A stretch of DNA of 64,000 bases. Source: Siniperca chuatsi. Taxonomy: Eukaryota > Chordata > Actinopteri > Centrarchiformes > Sinipercidae. Of this stretch, positions 24,301 to 39,300 are shown one piece after another. The position numbers and the translations under genes were made by a program. Numbering within the stretch: position 1 is the first letter of the stretch; each line of letters opens with the position of its first letter. The stretch lies in contig NC_058046.1 in assembly GCF_020085105.1 (NCBI RefSeq), positions 11,259,675 to 11,323,674 of the forward strand. The letters are read 5' to 3'. The notes below the pieces were generated by a model, which saw nothing but the letters and a program-made list of their open reading frames with translations, was not told where the DNA came from and did not search any database.

Positions 24301-27300
24301 ACACTTGGTTTTAGCACTGTGACAGCACTGGAGATACATCTATGACACAGATAGAGCTCAGAGGAGAGACGGAGACAGCGATGTAATCTGCTCGCTACAT
24401 TTTTATAGAGTCCCTACCTCACAGCTTGCGTACTGTTATTGGCTGGAGGCTACACACCACTGCCCCAAGATTGTTGCCCAGAAACGTCCCGAACAGAGCA
24501 AACTAATAAGAAACTAAGATACAGGCAGAAGGCAGGGTCTCTGCAGATACAGACACCGCCACACACTTCAAGTGGGTCATAAGTGATGATTGAGAGGGAT
24601 TATATTTGTATGAGTCTATACATTGTTTTTTAGGAAAATCCTACTTATTCTTCCTTTAGGCAGGTATAATGTTTACCATGTTCACCATTTTAGTGTAGCT
24701 TATTAGCATGCTAACATTTGCTACTTAGCAATAAAAACAAAGCACAGCTGAGGCTGATGGGAATGTCATTAGTTTTGCACGATTTAGTCATAAATCAAAG
24801 TATCAGACAAATTCAAATATTGACCTGATGATGTCCCTAGATGAAAAGTTACAGAATTACAAATGTTTTTACAATTAATCCTGAAGGGGACATGAAGGTC
24901 TGTGCAAAACTTCAAGCCAATAGTTGAAATATTTCATTTAAAACCACAAACGTCACCTCATTGGCTTCCCTAGAGCCATGCCGCTAACATGGCTAAAAAT
25001 CTTGATAAACAAATAGCTTTCGTATGGCTTATCATTTAAAGATACGCTGTGCAGGGGAGTTGTGAATGTTGTCTCCAGGGGGCGCCGTGCTGGTCATCCG
25101 TACTGCGTTGGGGAACTGAGAGAGCAGCTTTAAGCTGAAGTCTTCAAGCCACTCGTACTCCTTGCCTCGGTAGATGAACATCTTGTTCTGTAGCAGAAAA
25201 TTTCAACAAATGAAACTCAATAAAAAGCTAGAATTATGATCAAGCTCATTTTCCATGATATATGAGAGGTGTGATTGTGCAACACCATGACAGGACTATT
25301 TTCATTCTGACATTCTCTTGTGTCATCAAAAAGCCAATAACCTTCATCGGCATTATTGCACATTGCCCTGAGAAATGTTTCAAAAAGCCATCTCATTGCA
25401 TAAGCACGGGACATGATGGTTTCTCTATTTTATTGAAATAGGTAATAATTTCCTTACCCTGAGGAAAGAAGGGAATCCAAGTCCGTAATATCCTACAGCA
25501 AAGTACTCTGGCTGTGGCCGCATTGCATGCATTATATTTTCATAGAACTGGGCTTGTTTTTTCTGTGACGGAGGACAAAGAAGATGGTAAGGCTGCGGTA
25601 CATTTACAGTATGTTGTTATTTGTCTGTTAGTGGTTACAAAATGAAATCATTCATAATAAATTAATTCCAATAACATCTTCAAAAAAAAAAAGAATGTGG
25701 TTAGTGTTATTTTCTTTTATGTAATTATGAGCAAAGATTGGAGCACAGTCATACCAAACTACTAACGCTGAGAGATTTTCTAAATAGATTCTTCAGAATA
25801 CATTCAAACTCCACAGCATCCAGACACTATCTGGGTGGAAAAGAGTTGGGTAAGCAGGTAATCTCCCATCTCCTCAAGTTGTTTTTTTCAACCAACTGCA
25901 CTTGGCCTTGTATAAGCCGGAACACAATTCTTACTATATTTCAAGTCTTAGTGAGGCATTAACAATAAAATCATCTACATTTAAGTTGTTTTCATATAAG
26001 CTTATAAAGCTGCATTTCTCAGAGGTTTTAGAAGTGATAGTATCTTGTTTGTAAGGCTGAATTACAATACACACGTTCTCTTACCAGCAGCTGACTCAGC
26101 TCCATGAAGTCAAACATGTGGCTCTCATGCATCTTGGCCAGCTGCTTGCCCAGCTCAATGGCCTTCTCCCACATCTGAGAAGACATGTGCATCGCTCAGT
26201 TAAAAGGGGACATAAAACCTGAACATAAACACACAGGAGAACAAACTACACTTTGCCATCTGGATCCCACGGCCATCCTTGGTAAAACCCCTGCCTCACG
26301 GCTTTGAGGGAAAACAGTTGATATGTAGCAGCCAGTGAGAGAACTGAATACTGACACAACAAAGAAACTGGCGGCTGGTGTGTGAGCTTAAGTAACTTCC
26401 CCACCAGTTTCACAATACTCAGCAGTTAATATTCACCTTGCCCTTGTCCAAGTAACATATGATCTCCTGGAAGAGCCTCTCTTTCAGCTCCTGTTGGGTC
26501 CATACATGCTCCCCATCTCTAGGGATCAGATGAGCTGCGCAAGGTTTGTCAGACCACTGGAGAAGCAAATTACCATAGATCAACATTCAGGTCAACATTC
26601 AGAAGCATGGTAATATTAGCAAAGGTTAAACAGCTCAAACATAAAAATTTTTTGATCTTGTTTAAGCCGGGAAATAAAAAGAAGACATTTTGATGTGTCA
26701 AATACCTCCAGTAATTCAGCATGTAGTAGCAGAGTGTAGGCCGCCTCTGTGTAGTTTTCACAGTCCAGGTGCAAATCTCGCAGCTTGTACAAGTACCTGG
26801 TAACAAGAGCACATCAGTCAAGACAGTTAGCCCTTTCCTTTGGTCCAAAAACCAGATGCTCTGTCTCTCTAGCTGACTCACCGGATGTAAATGTCCTCCC
26901 TCTTTTTTTCTTTGTAGAAATTCTGCAAGAGAAAAATCTTAATTGCATATTCTTGAAAACATTTTCTCTCCAGCAATTTGCAGAACAGATAATTGCTTCA
27001 AGTACATGCACGTATAGTGTTAACCCTTTGGTAAATATAGGCACGGGGCGTACCAGCACATTGACAGTGCAGCTCATGCGGTGCTCAGGACTTTCGTCAT
27101 GTGTGATGGTGCGGTATGCCAGGAGATTCTGCAGCAGGCTGCTCAGCAGCAGAGCCAGCTCCTCTCCCGACTGTGACAGGTATCTGTGGCGTCTGCAGTG
27201 CTCCAGCAACCTGCACATACAAACAAACTTCACAGACTACTCTTTAGCTGTAAAGGGCTATTTCTAGTTTATCTGTTTGCCAAAGCTTGCCTTTCCTCCT

Positions 27301-30300
27301 GACAAGCATATTAAAATCTGTTTTTGCAATTGTTTGGGATCGTACATTCTGCCCCCGAGAGGTTTCTATTGATTAGAGACTGCTTACGATTCTAAGAGAC
27401 TTGTCTTTCTGACTCCTTGAGGACTTTTTCAAAAGCGCAATCATAAAGGCCTTTGTTGTATTTTAGAAGCAATCCTATGTGAATTCCCTATCACACAGAA
27501 TTGAAGGATTTTTGATTGGTGTGTTGTACTACTTAAACAACTTTCAGAATAAAAGAAATATTTTCTGTCTGATCTGCTCTTCTGCCTTACGTTTTCTCCA
27601 GCAGGACTTTGTACTGCTCATCCCCTCGGCCTCCTTCTACCTCTTGATCCAACTTAGTTATCAGTTCATTCTCAAACTGCAAAGATAAGAAGGGAATTAA
27701 TAAACACACCATTATATGCATCACAAATGTCATGTTTAGCCAGGAGCTTCATCAGTTGAATCTAAACAAAAACCAAAGCGCTGAACTTCTAAGATAACTT
27801 TTTACCGTTTCAAACGTGCGTCCGGGGCTGAAGTTGTGCTCACACTGCATCATATCAAAGAAGATCGGGATGGTAGCTTTCCTCAGTTCAGGCTCGGGCA
27901 CCAGTGTGACCTCCAGAATGGGCCCGACCATCGCTGGGATGAACTTCATTTTGTGTGGGCCTGAGGGACAACAAAACATTATCACGCAGAAATATCATAG
28001 TACAATTTGAGAAGGCAATAAGCTGCACCTTCATTTCTCAACAAACAGAGGACAAATCTAATAATGTGGTAAACAAAACAACACACTATGAAACTGGACA
28101 ATAAAAAATATTGTCTTGTTATTCCCCTTGCATCACTGGCAGGCACTGAATAAACAATTCCACAAACTCTATGATAATAGCAGCATTATCAGATGGTGCA
28201 AAATACTCACCAAGATTGTACCACATATCTCTGATCTTAAATCCAATAGTCTTCCTCATGTCTCCATATCTGTGGCAAATTTAAATCAAAGAACTGTTAA
28301 AATTAAGTTCTCTATTTAAATAATCTTTTTAATCAATTGTAAATGATCTTACTTGTTCAGTATCTTATTTCGTTTCTCTTGAGAGAAGGATTCCAACTGC
28401 AGTGTCGTGTGGGTGAGGAACGCCACAGTCAAATGAAAGTAGTTATTCCACAGCTGCGAGGGGAGCAGGGTTTTCAAATATTAATACCATAATTACCTTC
28501 TCATAACACTAGCTTTTGATTTTGTGTTTAATAAAAAATATGACCACTACAGAGGCTGGGGAGGACGAGACAGACCTGTAATTCAAAATGCGCCTGGTCC
28601 AGAAAATACATGTTGAGGACGTTCGAGTACTGGTTGATGGCCCTCAGGAAGACCTGCATCTGCACCAGGTTCATGATCATCCAGTCAGCGGGGAAGACGT
28701 TTCCCATGAGGTCCTTAAACATGATGAATGTCTCCATGAGGAAGTCCTGAGGGCAGTAGAAGAATAAAATCTTTACTGCAAGTGTATGCACACTGTCGCT
28801 TTAAAAGAAATACAATACGTAATATCCAAAGGACCCACATTTAAAACCAAACTAAGCAAATCCAAAGCAGCGCTGCTACATGTCAGGCACGTATAATGCT
28901 CCCAGAGCTTAATGGGGACCCACTGACATCCTCATCATGTCAGTCCAATCCATTGCATAAAATGTCTATAATCAATATTCTCTTAAGGAGCAGTAAGTGG
29001 CCTGGGTGGTTTAATGCCTGTTATTGATGACATGTTTCAGGACAAGATGTAGCCAACAGGGGAGGAAACAGGACACTTACAATGATATCCTGTCTCGTCT
29101 TGAAGGTGCTGATGTAGTGGGCGTAATGCATGTCATCCATTTGCTTCAGGATGGCCGTCATGCAGGCGAGATAGTGGCCCTGCCGAAGAGGAGTGAACAA
29201 TTACTCAAATGATTTCCCTGTGAAGTATTTGCCCCCCCCAAAAAACTGCATTTACAGCACATATTCCTTGTTGTGTTATTGTTGTATTTTGTTATGGCTC
29301 TTAAAAGATCGGTGTACTACTATATTTAGGTATTGTCAATGTCAGTATTATTAATATTGAAACGAATACTGGGGATGTAGTCGTCACAAGGACATATTTC
29401 AGCTGTAACATCACAGTGCGTCTTACAATGAGAGGGGAGGATCTGTCCATGCTGATGACAGTGCGATTAACCCTGCGAAGGAGCCGCTCCATTATCAGCT
29501 GAATGTGCCCTCTGGTTGGACCCTGCAAAGACAGAACAGCCTCAGGTACAATTACCAGCTGAAACACAGCGACACAGACATGCTACAGAGTGCTGTTAGT
29601 TTTAAAGGGTCAGTTCACCCAAATTACAAAAAATATATATTTTCTCAGTTATTTGGAGATCGTCTTGGTTTTATTAGCCCAGGTTTTAAAATATTTGTCT
29701 TTGACATTTCTCTCTCCACAAAAAAACATTTCAACAGCAGCGTGTCAATTAATCGCTTAGTCAATTGACAGAAAATTAAATCTGCAACTATTTTGATGAT
29801 TTTGCAAACAAAAATGCCAAAGATTTCATGCGACCAGCCTCTAAATTGTGAGGATTTGCTGCTTTTCCTTGTCCTAAATTAAAGTTAACAAAATATCTTT
29901 GTGTTTCGGACTGCTGGTCAACCGAAAGAGGAATCTGAGGATGTCACCTCAGGGTTTAGGAAATTGTGATGGAAATCTGTCATTATTTTCTGATGTTTTA
30001 AAGAAAAAAAACTGTTGAAAACTGCTCTCAGAGAGTTCTATGGATTATCCAGAGTAATTGGGACATCCTTTGTGGAAAGAGATGTTGCTGCCATTTTTTC
30101 AATGTTGTGAGCATCACAGACGGAATTCCATTCACCTCCATTGTATTGGGGTGATGGCAGAAAGGCAAATAAAACCCAAACTATCTCTGTGACTAGATGT
30201 TCCAACTATCCATCCATCCATCCATTTTAAACTGCTTGTCTGGGTCTAGGTCACGGTGGCAGCAGGCTAAGCAGGGTAGCCCAGACGTTCCTCTCCTTAG

Positions 30301-33300
30301 CCACATCCGCCAGCTCTTCCAGTTGGACAACTAGATGCTACCAGGCCAGATGGGATCTGTAATCCCTCCAGCATGCTCTGGGTCTGCCCCTGGGCTTCCT
30401 TCCAGTTGGACATGCTCAGAAAACCTCTAAAGTGAGGCACAAATTACCTCACCTAACTCCATTCGATGCAAAACAGCAGCAGTTTTATTCCAAGGTCCCC
30501 ACAGATGTCTGAGCTCTTTTCTCTAAGGGTGAGCCCAGCAGGTGGCCACTCTGTGGAGGAAACTCATTTCGGCTGCTCATCTGATTCTAGACGTTTTTCC
30601 CCTGTAATGTTTGTGTTTAGACCTTTTAAAAACTTATTTTCTCTGTGTGTCCAAAGGTGAATTCTAACTTACCACATCCTTGCGGCCCAGGTTGTCCAAC
30701 ACTGTGCTGAGCAGTTGGGCGCAGGCCTCATGGTCAGGTTTACTAGAGTGGTCATCCAGCTGCCCACTCAACTGGTCAGTAACAAGTGGCAGAAGCACAT
30801 CTCGACAATCTGTGGCAACAGAGCAGAGAAAGACTGTGCTAATTGGATCACACAGCACATTACCTTTTAATGGCGCTGACCTGACAAACTTGTATGTTGG
30901 TGTAATGCTGAGTTCCTTCCCCCCCTCATCTTGCGTGAAAAATCATTATGTGGTTTTTGAGCCTCGAGGAGTCCTACCTGATTGCCTGAAAAGGTCACTC
31001 TCCACCATTTTACACATGCAGCCCAGCTTCTGACGCACAAGCTGCGAGTCAGGAATGCTCTCAATGAACTTCGCTAGGAGAACACTGAAAAGAGAATGAA
31101 AGAAAAGAGCCAAAAGAGCAGCTGTGACGATTTGAACGCTAGTCGCATTTCACATCTAGTCACAGATGACTAATGAGCAGCACACATGATGGGTTGATTT
31201 TACAGCGGCAAGAAATGAGAATAACGCCTTCTTTACTCAGAATTAAATTTGATAATTTGCACTGAGACAGGCAATTATCATTTCTTGCTGTGAAAACCCT
31301 CTGGAGAGTTACCTGAGCTCCACGGGATCAAACACAGTCTGGATGTCATTAATGATGCTGGGGAGGTATTTCAATATTGCTCCCTGAAAAGGCAAAGAAT
31401 CAGTCTCATCAGGCTGAAGGATGGGGATGTTTTTTATTATTTAGTGAAACAAGCCTCTCAGCAGAGCTTTTCCTCACATTACTGAGACTGCCAACATGGA
31501 ACACACACTTATTTTGGAGTTAAACTGGAAAAGTTTTCAATGACTTGTCCATAACAGTGTAACACACTTTCACAGCTGGACTACTGCAGCTAAAAAATAC
31601 TAAAAATGAAAATTAAAGCAACATCTTCATAGAGTCTGACTGGCTGCGTTTTAGTTTTATTTTCAAGCTAGAAAAGTTTTAAATGTTTCCACAAGATTTT
31701 CATTTCAATAAACAAAAAACAGCTACCAGAACATCAACCATTTTTCTTCCACTTACCTTTATCTTCACTCCCTCATCAAGTGGTCTGTCCATGAGAGTGT
31801 TGAAAGACAGGAAAACGGTGCGAATGGAGTTGAGGAAAGCATCCCCATCCTCACTGTTCCCGTAGAATCTGAGAATTAAGGCCAAGCATTGCATTACAAG
31901 AAGTCATCCTTTGAATATGAGAGTGAAAAGTGGATTCTTGTGTGGTTGCGCCTGTGATACCTGAGATAGAGGACCCGGGACTGCACGATAAACCTGAACA
32001 GGTACTTGAGAGCTTTGAGTGCTGCATAGAGTCTCTCAGTCAGGGCAGGTTCCTCAACATGGCCCACGTAGTAGTTAAGCACCTTGGTTAGCTTCCTGAG
32101 AAAGTGAATGAGTCAGGCATCAAGGTCTGCTGGTAATTTGGGTGTGGGTGGAGAAGAAGAGCAAAAGAAGCACTAAAAATAAACAGGGTGAAGGGGCGTG
32201 AGCAATCAAAGGTGGGAAATACAGAGTTGAGACTCACATGTAAGCCAAAGTGGCACTGAAGTGCTTGTTGATGTAGGTTTCCAGGACAGGGTTGAAGTGC
32301 TGGAATTTGATGTCGCCAATCAGTGTGATTATAAATACCTGGTTTTAAACAAGAGAAGGAAACAAAATCAGAGCCTTGTCCAAGTTGAATGTGTATTTAT
32401 ATATTTATATATATATATTATGTATATTTATATATATTTATATAGATATATTTACTATATGTATATATGTTATCACCCATTGACTATGGCATGACAAAAA
32501 ACTAACCAAGGCATTGAACACCAGAGTATCATAGGTATCCTTTTCTGAGGTCTCCATCATGATGTTGAACAGGGCATCAAGAGTGTCCTGGAGAAACTGT
32601 GCATAAAACAGAAACCTGTTACAAAAGTGCCATTAAAAAGGACATTATACAGCATCTATAAAATATAGCAGCATATTACATATTCAGTGCAGCATTTATG
32701 ATGCAAAGAGAACTCACTTTGACAATCTCCCCTCCCTCGACCTCCATCAGCCTCTGCAGAATCTGGTCCAGATCTTCAGGGTTAGACCTCCAGTTCAACA
32801 GGCCAAGTAAATCCACTGAAAAAAAAAGAAAAAATAAACACACATCAGTATACATTCAGTGGGAGCAACACCTCCTCTGTTACAACGTCAGTTAAGATAA
32901 TTGTGTTAAAAGCCTGAAATTTCAATATAAACTTAATTAGATCCACATCAATCAACATCAACACATCAGCAAAATATTAGCAACACAGATCGGCTTAATT
33001 AATTTCCAGGCAATCTGGGGGGAGGAAACGATGGTGGCACTGTGCCTTTATCTGCTGTAGAAGCTGTGTCATTTGTTAAGGATGACTTGTGACAGGACAT
33101 CTTTTAATTATCACAGAGTGGGAGATTGGAAGATTGGGAAAAATAGAAATGGTGCCCTACAGTACCGTTCTGAGTGAGTTTAGTGGAGCAGGTGAGCGAG
33201 GCGATCTGGAAGCTGTCTTTAGTCACAGGAATCACTCCTGAATGGTGGAACTGCTTCCCTGTTTGCTTCTCCTTTTCCTCCACTTCAGCCCAGGTTGCTG

Positions 33301-36300
33301 GCAAGGTGAGATAAACCTTTGCATCCTCTGCTTTTTTCACGTCAACCTAAGAAATTCATAAAATAGGGAATGAATCATGAAGCATATTGATCGATGGAGA
33401 TCTAATTTCATATTTATTGATTGAGGAGATACTCATGCATAATCCATCTACCCACTGTCATCTCTTCAAGACACCGATTTTTGTGTAATTAGATAAAAAC
33501 AATCTCCTTATTTTAAAAGATAAGTGCAGTGAATTAAATTTCATACAAAATAAAAATACAAAACCACAATCCTGGAACAGTACCTTATAGACGATAAGTT
33601 CATGCCTGCCATCTTTTAACGTGGTCCCATCTCCTTTCATGAGCCGGACGAAGGCCATACCAAAGGGCTTCTCCGATTTGTCCCTTGCTGAAGGATACAC
33701 AGAAGCATAATCTGTATTTAACATGGTGGCAGGATTACATGTGGGTGTTTGCCATACAAATAAGGCATAGTCACTCACAGTCCTGGGAGGATCTGTGTCG
33801 AAACATCACCCTCAGGTGACAGCGGCACACGTCTTCAATGGGAATTGTCACCTTGCAGGAAGGACAGAAAAGTCAGGGGAATTAAGGAGACTAGGAATAC
33901 AAGATTATACATATGGAAGAAATGCTATCTGGTGGGAGATTTGTATGAGTAGCACATTCTGTGCTAATATCTTCCCTAGAATATTATTTCATTATATTTA
34001 GCTACAGTAAATCCATTTGAAAAACTAATGAGAGAACATCAGCTATTGTGTTTGAAGCGCCGAGCTGCACACGTGGGTCCTTGACATGAGTTTACCTTCA
34101 CTGTTTCATTCCAACAAGGCTGCTTCACCTGGTAGTAAATGACAGACTTGTACTCTGAAATGCCATCATAACCGGCCCCAGGAAATATCGCTTTCTATAG
34201 AAATTGAAGGGAAGAGATTATTTTACATGATAGTAACAAAACTCTGACAAAAAAGTACCATAGTTACAGCAATACAAGACAATGCTAGCATAGACAGTCA
34301 CATAAACCTGTTAGGAAATAAAGAAACAAGACTAAGAGTCTACAGCCAAGCTACCAGCCCTTTCAGGCTGTACTGAGCTAAATGCTAATGTTAGCATGCT
34401 AACATGCTTACAATGGCTATGCTTACATGTTGATGTTTACTAGACATAATGTATACCATGTGCCATCTTAGTGTATCATGTTAGCATGCTAATATCTGCT
34501 AATTAGCATCCTACAGTTGTTGAGACTTCAGAGATTTCACTTAAAACCACAAATGTCAATCTCATGGAAGAGCTAGAGGAAAAGTCAGGGAATCACCAAA
34601 GTCAGGAGGATTCATAATTTGAGGACAACAAATGTTGTAGAAAATTTAATGGGACCAACCACCCGACAATGTCATCGAAAGAGCCATTCTGCTGCATGGC
34701 TAAAATGTACAATATTTTACAGCAAAATTACAAGAATTATTGTAAGAAGATGTTAGCATAGTTAATCACATAAAACTTAATTAGAAAAAAAACATATGAA
34801 GATAATTTGTTGCATTCACTGGCCTATTTTACCTCCATGGGATTGCCTTCATCATCGTGCACACTCAGTATGACCTCTACATTTTTTGGGGTCTTCTTTT
34901 TACCACGGTCAAACTCTCCCTGCAGCAAGGTTATGTAAATATCATTCCTCACGTTTCCTGGAGAAAGAACAACAGATGATCAGGTGGATGTGCCAAGAAT
35001 TTCTGAACCCTTCTCACAGCTTTGTAAGCAATTAAAATGAACATGACCATGGCATATGTAGAGCAATGCCCAGCAAGAAAGACTTCAATTCACCTGGGAG
35101 GATGATTTCTGGAAAGCCCATTTTCCTGACGATAGCCGTGCTGCGGTCCACAACGTGGGGGTAGTCCTTCCTGACATGGGTAAGATCCCCTGGGAGGAGC
35201 TTCAGGGTCACAAACAGCCCTGCAAGCAAACATGTAAAGAAATTCAATGAGGCAGACACCAAAAGTACACACCCTGTAGACCCCTCACACATCATTTATT
35301 TCCCTCAAAACAAAAAGGTCAATTTAGAGTGATCCTCTGAAATCACAGGGGAACACACTGTCTGTGTGTGAGCACTTCATATTACCCTGGCCTTTGTGAT
35401 TGACCTCCCGTGTGGCAATGACTTTGTTGAAGACAGCAGTGAGCGGTTCATTCTCTCCTATGACTCGAGATGGGATGAGCGGAGACATGATGAGCTGCCT
35501 CTGACGGATGTAGGTTTCCATAGCTATCCTGGGAGAGAAGCATCGGGTTGAGTATAAGAAATCAGCTGCCAGCATCTCTGACAGGTGACAAACAAATGGA
35601 CAGAGGAGCTGCAAAAGCAATGTCAGGCTTTCTGGATCTCTTGACAAGTCAAGAGGCACCATTATCCCTCCCTACACCCCACTTACCTCAAGTGACAAAC
35701 ATAAAGCAAAGTAACAGAGTGCTAATACTATACCAAGCGTGTACTTTTTTTAGGACTCATATGTGTGCCCCTTAAAATATACAATTTAATTAGTAGCAGT
35801 TAAAACAGATCAAAGACTCATATTTTTACAGTCTTCTCGTTCAAATGCACTGTATAAGTACACATAGCCAGCGGGGCATCAATAAGTCTTGGGGACCAAA
35901 TTGAGTTACAAGCCTTTTCTAATGAACTGCGTAACCGTCAGACATGTTCATCAACATGCTCATCGTGTAAATTCCCACATGCAAAATATTTCGGCCAACT
36001 GTTCTTCAATCTTTCAAACGAAATGTTTCATTAATCTCAGCAATTTGGTACTGTCATAACAAGAAGAGTCTACAGCCATGCTAACACCACTATGAGGCTG
36101 TACTTTAAGCTAAATGCTAACATCAGTATGCTAACATGCTGATGCTACAAAGGTATAATGTTTACCATGTTCACCATCTTAATTTAGCATGTTAGCATGC
36201 TAACATATGCTAATAAGCACTAACACAAAGTACAGCTGAAGTTGAATTCTGTCATCCCTAGAAATGACCAAATAAAGAATTGATAACAGATTAATCTTTA

Positions 36301-39300
36301 AATTCAATTACAGTCCAGTAGACAACATGCCCATTCTGAATTTTTTGTGCAACTTATCACATTTTCTAATTTAGTTTACAGGTGCAACTCAGTGTTATTT
36401 ACTCAATGTTGTTATCAAAAATAATACTTGTTTCATTGTTCATTGGACAATTCATTTAGAATTACCTTTTTATTAATTTGTAATTATCCAGTTCATGATT
36501 AACAATGGCAAATAAGTCACTCAGTGTTAATAAAATATAAATTCATTTGTCAAGGCTGGAAAGCTTAACAAAAGTTCTGTAGTACAATTTTGTGAGGAAC
36601 ACACTTGGAGAACTAGCATTTACTGAAGAGCAGAAAATTACATGTCCAGGAATCGTTTAGTCTTGTTTACTTAGGAAACATTACATATGTGCAAACAGAA
36701 ACTATGCTTGAAAAATGTAATAAAAATCCACATTTAATATTTTAAATAATCATCCAAACATTTGATGAGTCCTGATAACTGCTCTATCCTACAAAAACAT
36801 GTTTTTTTTGTCTGTACCTCCTCAAGAAGACACAGTGAACTGTGACACAGTGAGAAGAGACAACTAGAGGTGCAACCTTAGAAAATTTTGGTTTAGATGT
36901 CAAAAATCATTCAAGATATTTTTGGGGCTCCTCCATCTAGGATCCCTGTGAATGTATTACCGTCCTCATCCCCCCATTGTGCAGGTGCTGTGAAAACGTG
37001 GCCTTGAAGCCCGTCTCTGAGAAGAGCTAACACTCAGGGTTGCAAAAAGTTTTTATATTTGTCCTTGAAATGCAACATAGGAAAAGTTGAATTGCATCCT
37101 TGAAAAATATGTGATTGAACACAGTAAGCAAATATAATTTGAGTCCTATTCCAATTCCTTTCCATTATTTGTGCTCAATAGTGTAACGTTACAAAACAAG
37201 GTTGAGCCTGTTAACAGTATAAGAAGTGTGACAGCATCTAAAGACTCACTGCTGAAAAGGGATGAAATGCTGTTTGTCCTCATCGTCTGCTTTGCCATGG
37301 GCGATATCTGTAATGTCCATCACTGCAATGAAACAGGGCTGTTGTCAAGGATAAGCTCATTCATCAGATGGAATGCAATTTTTTTGTTATTGTAAAAACA
37401 ACAGAAAAATAGGAATTTCCTAGTTTTTATACTTCTATAAGTTAATTTACTCACCATAACTCTGCAAACTGTAATTTCTACTTTTAAAACAGAAGCTGAG
37501 CCAGGTGTTGGATCTCACTCACCTGTTGCCTGGCACGGCAGACAGCCAGCACAGTAAAACAGATTGAGGGTTCTTGATCTCCAGGTTGCAAATGCCTCTG
37601 AATTGTTCATTCCACCCAGCTCTTTTCCTAAGTTGTTTTTTTTTTCCTGGCTAAGAATAATGTGACTTCTGAGTTAAACGTTCTTTCTGACTCTGGTTTC
37701 AGTCCATTTGCTGGAACAGCAGAGGAAACCATTTCTCATCAAATCCACTAATCATCTGGCCAAAAACACGGGTGCTAAACCAATTTCCACCGACTCCTTT
37801 GCCAAGGCAGAGCGGAGGCATTTTCTAGGTCAGGAAGCAGGTGTTCCCATTTCATTCACTACATGGGTCTTTCATTTCTACACCTCAGCAGAACTATTCA
37901 TTCAACTATAGCACCGAAGAGGAGTGGCATATTTTGTTGAATTGACTTTTGTATTGCTTAAACAAATATTAGGACATTTGAAAAGTAGCTCACCAGCCAC
38001 ACCAAATGGTCTCCTCAGTCCTCCAGTGTGTTTCTTGCCCTCTTTGAGCTCCATGCTGCCCACTCTGATGATCTGACACACCAGGAAGAGTCGCTGCCTC
38101 ATCAAGTCACTGCTGCTCAGGTCCTGGACGCAAAGGACAACCACAAAGATGATTTATTATGGCATACTGAGTGATAAGGTGCATTGCATACAAAAGGCAG
38201 TGGACTGTGTGTATCACCAGCCTGTTACTATGTGCATTCATATGGCCAGAGCTGCAGACCAGATGGCAAATATTACAGGATTGAAGCATGCAGTAAAACC
38301 CTCAAACATATCACATTTCCAGCATCTTTATGTGTTTATTTTTCTGGATGGGTTTTAAGTCAAAGCAGTCTTGACTTGTGTGCTTTGAGGAAGTAAATAT
38401 AACAATAAAATTTCAGCTCTTTGCCTTGATGAATGTGGTTTTATCACATCCTGAACCACTAATTCCTGGTGGCACACATGCCAATTAACACAATAACATG
38501 TTTGCGGGGAACTGCTGACAGTGTCATAAACAGAAACAGCAGCATAATAATGGAGGCAAATGTATTCAAATTTTCAAAGATGTGCCATGAATGTGAGCCA
38601 TTCAGTGAAACTTGCGGTAAATTAGGAGTGATCCAAGAGCAAATTGTCTTCTTTGTCACAGATTTCAGGCAGCATTTGGAGTGTTTAAATCCGAAGCAGA
38701 GGGAATGCAGTCAGTGGGTTGGGATTCAGTTACCGTGAATAGCGCTGGCAGGTTGTTGAGTTTTTCAATTTCTTTAGGCATCCCCATACTGTCCCAGCGC
38801 ACCAGGAAGTTCTCGCTGCATGAATTTAAATAAGAATCACAGTTAGATATCACATTGTCTAAGGCATCAGGAGAAATAGAAAAACGTAAGAGTAACTAAT
38901 GTAAAAACTCTTAGGCATTATTTTATCTATCTGATAAAAGTGTCAAGAAAATTCTAAGATGCTTGCACATTTGGAATAACAATAATGTGAGAGTCTATTG
39001 ATCCCTATAGACCTTTCTCATAGCGGACATTTTGACTTGCCAAACACTCAAACAATATTTTCTGCTTGCTGGATTCAAAAATTAAATTCTGTGCCCTGTG
39101 ACTCTTCAAAGAGTTTGATATTTTTTGGACCAACAGACCAATGCAAAAAAACCTACAATAACAATGACTTAAATGACTTGCTGGTTGCAACTGAAATCAT
39201 CGGAGAAAAAGGTAATGAACCAAAATTGACGAATAACCTCAGCTTGATAATTCATTGTGGAATTAAGAGAAACGTGAGGAGCAAACCTGATGAATTCAGA

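Larger units (their letters stand above)
21600..27210 (-). other. dock5: dock5 exons 34-46: DHR2 catalytic domain
   Basis: Exons: 27054-27210, 26882-26922, 26706-26796, 26437-26556, 26085-26174, 25458-25562, 25046-25187, 23634-23715, 23438-23522, 23177-23263, 22880-23056, 21825-21908, 21600-21737, about residues 1173-1639. DHR2 performs nucleotide exchange on Rac. Key blocks are intact. [14 protein letters not shown] carries the ISP triplet (about residues 1509-1511) whose mutation inactivates DOCK1. [11 protein letters not shown] (valine near residue 1556) corresponds to the nucleotide-sensor loop. The enzyme is therefore predicted active. The 1.4-kb intron between 23716 and 25045 holds a nested mobile element. 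Confidence 0.93.
27591..32815 (-). other. dock5: dock5 exons 19-33: armadillo-like helical scaffold
   Basis: Exons: 32718-32815, 32507-32596, 32238-32338, 31961-32095, 31757-31868, 31313-31383, 30978-31084, 30673-30809, 29427-29522, 29081-29179, 28576-28746, 28353-28453, 28211-28269, 27806-27960, 27591-27676. They cover about residues 634-1172 and show the typical family blocks, such as [84 protein letters not shown] and [15 protein letters not shown]. The intron between the eighth and ninth of these exons (29523-30672) is built largely of repeats. Confidence 0.93.
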
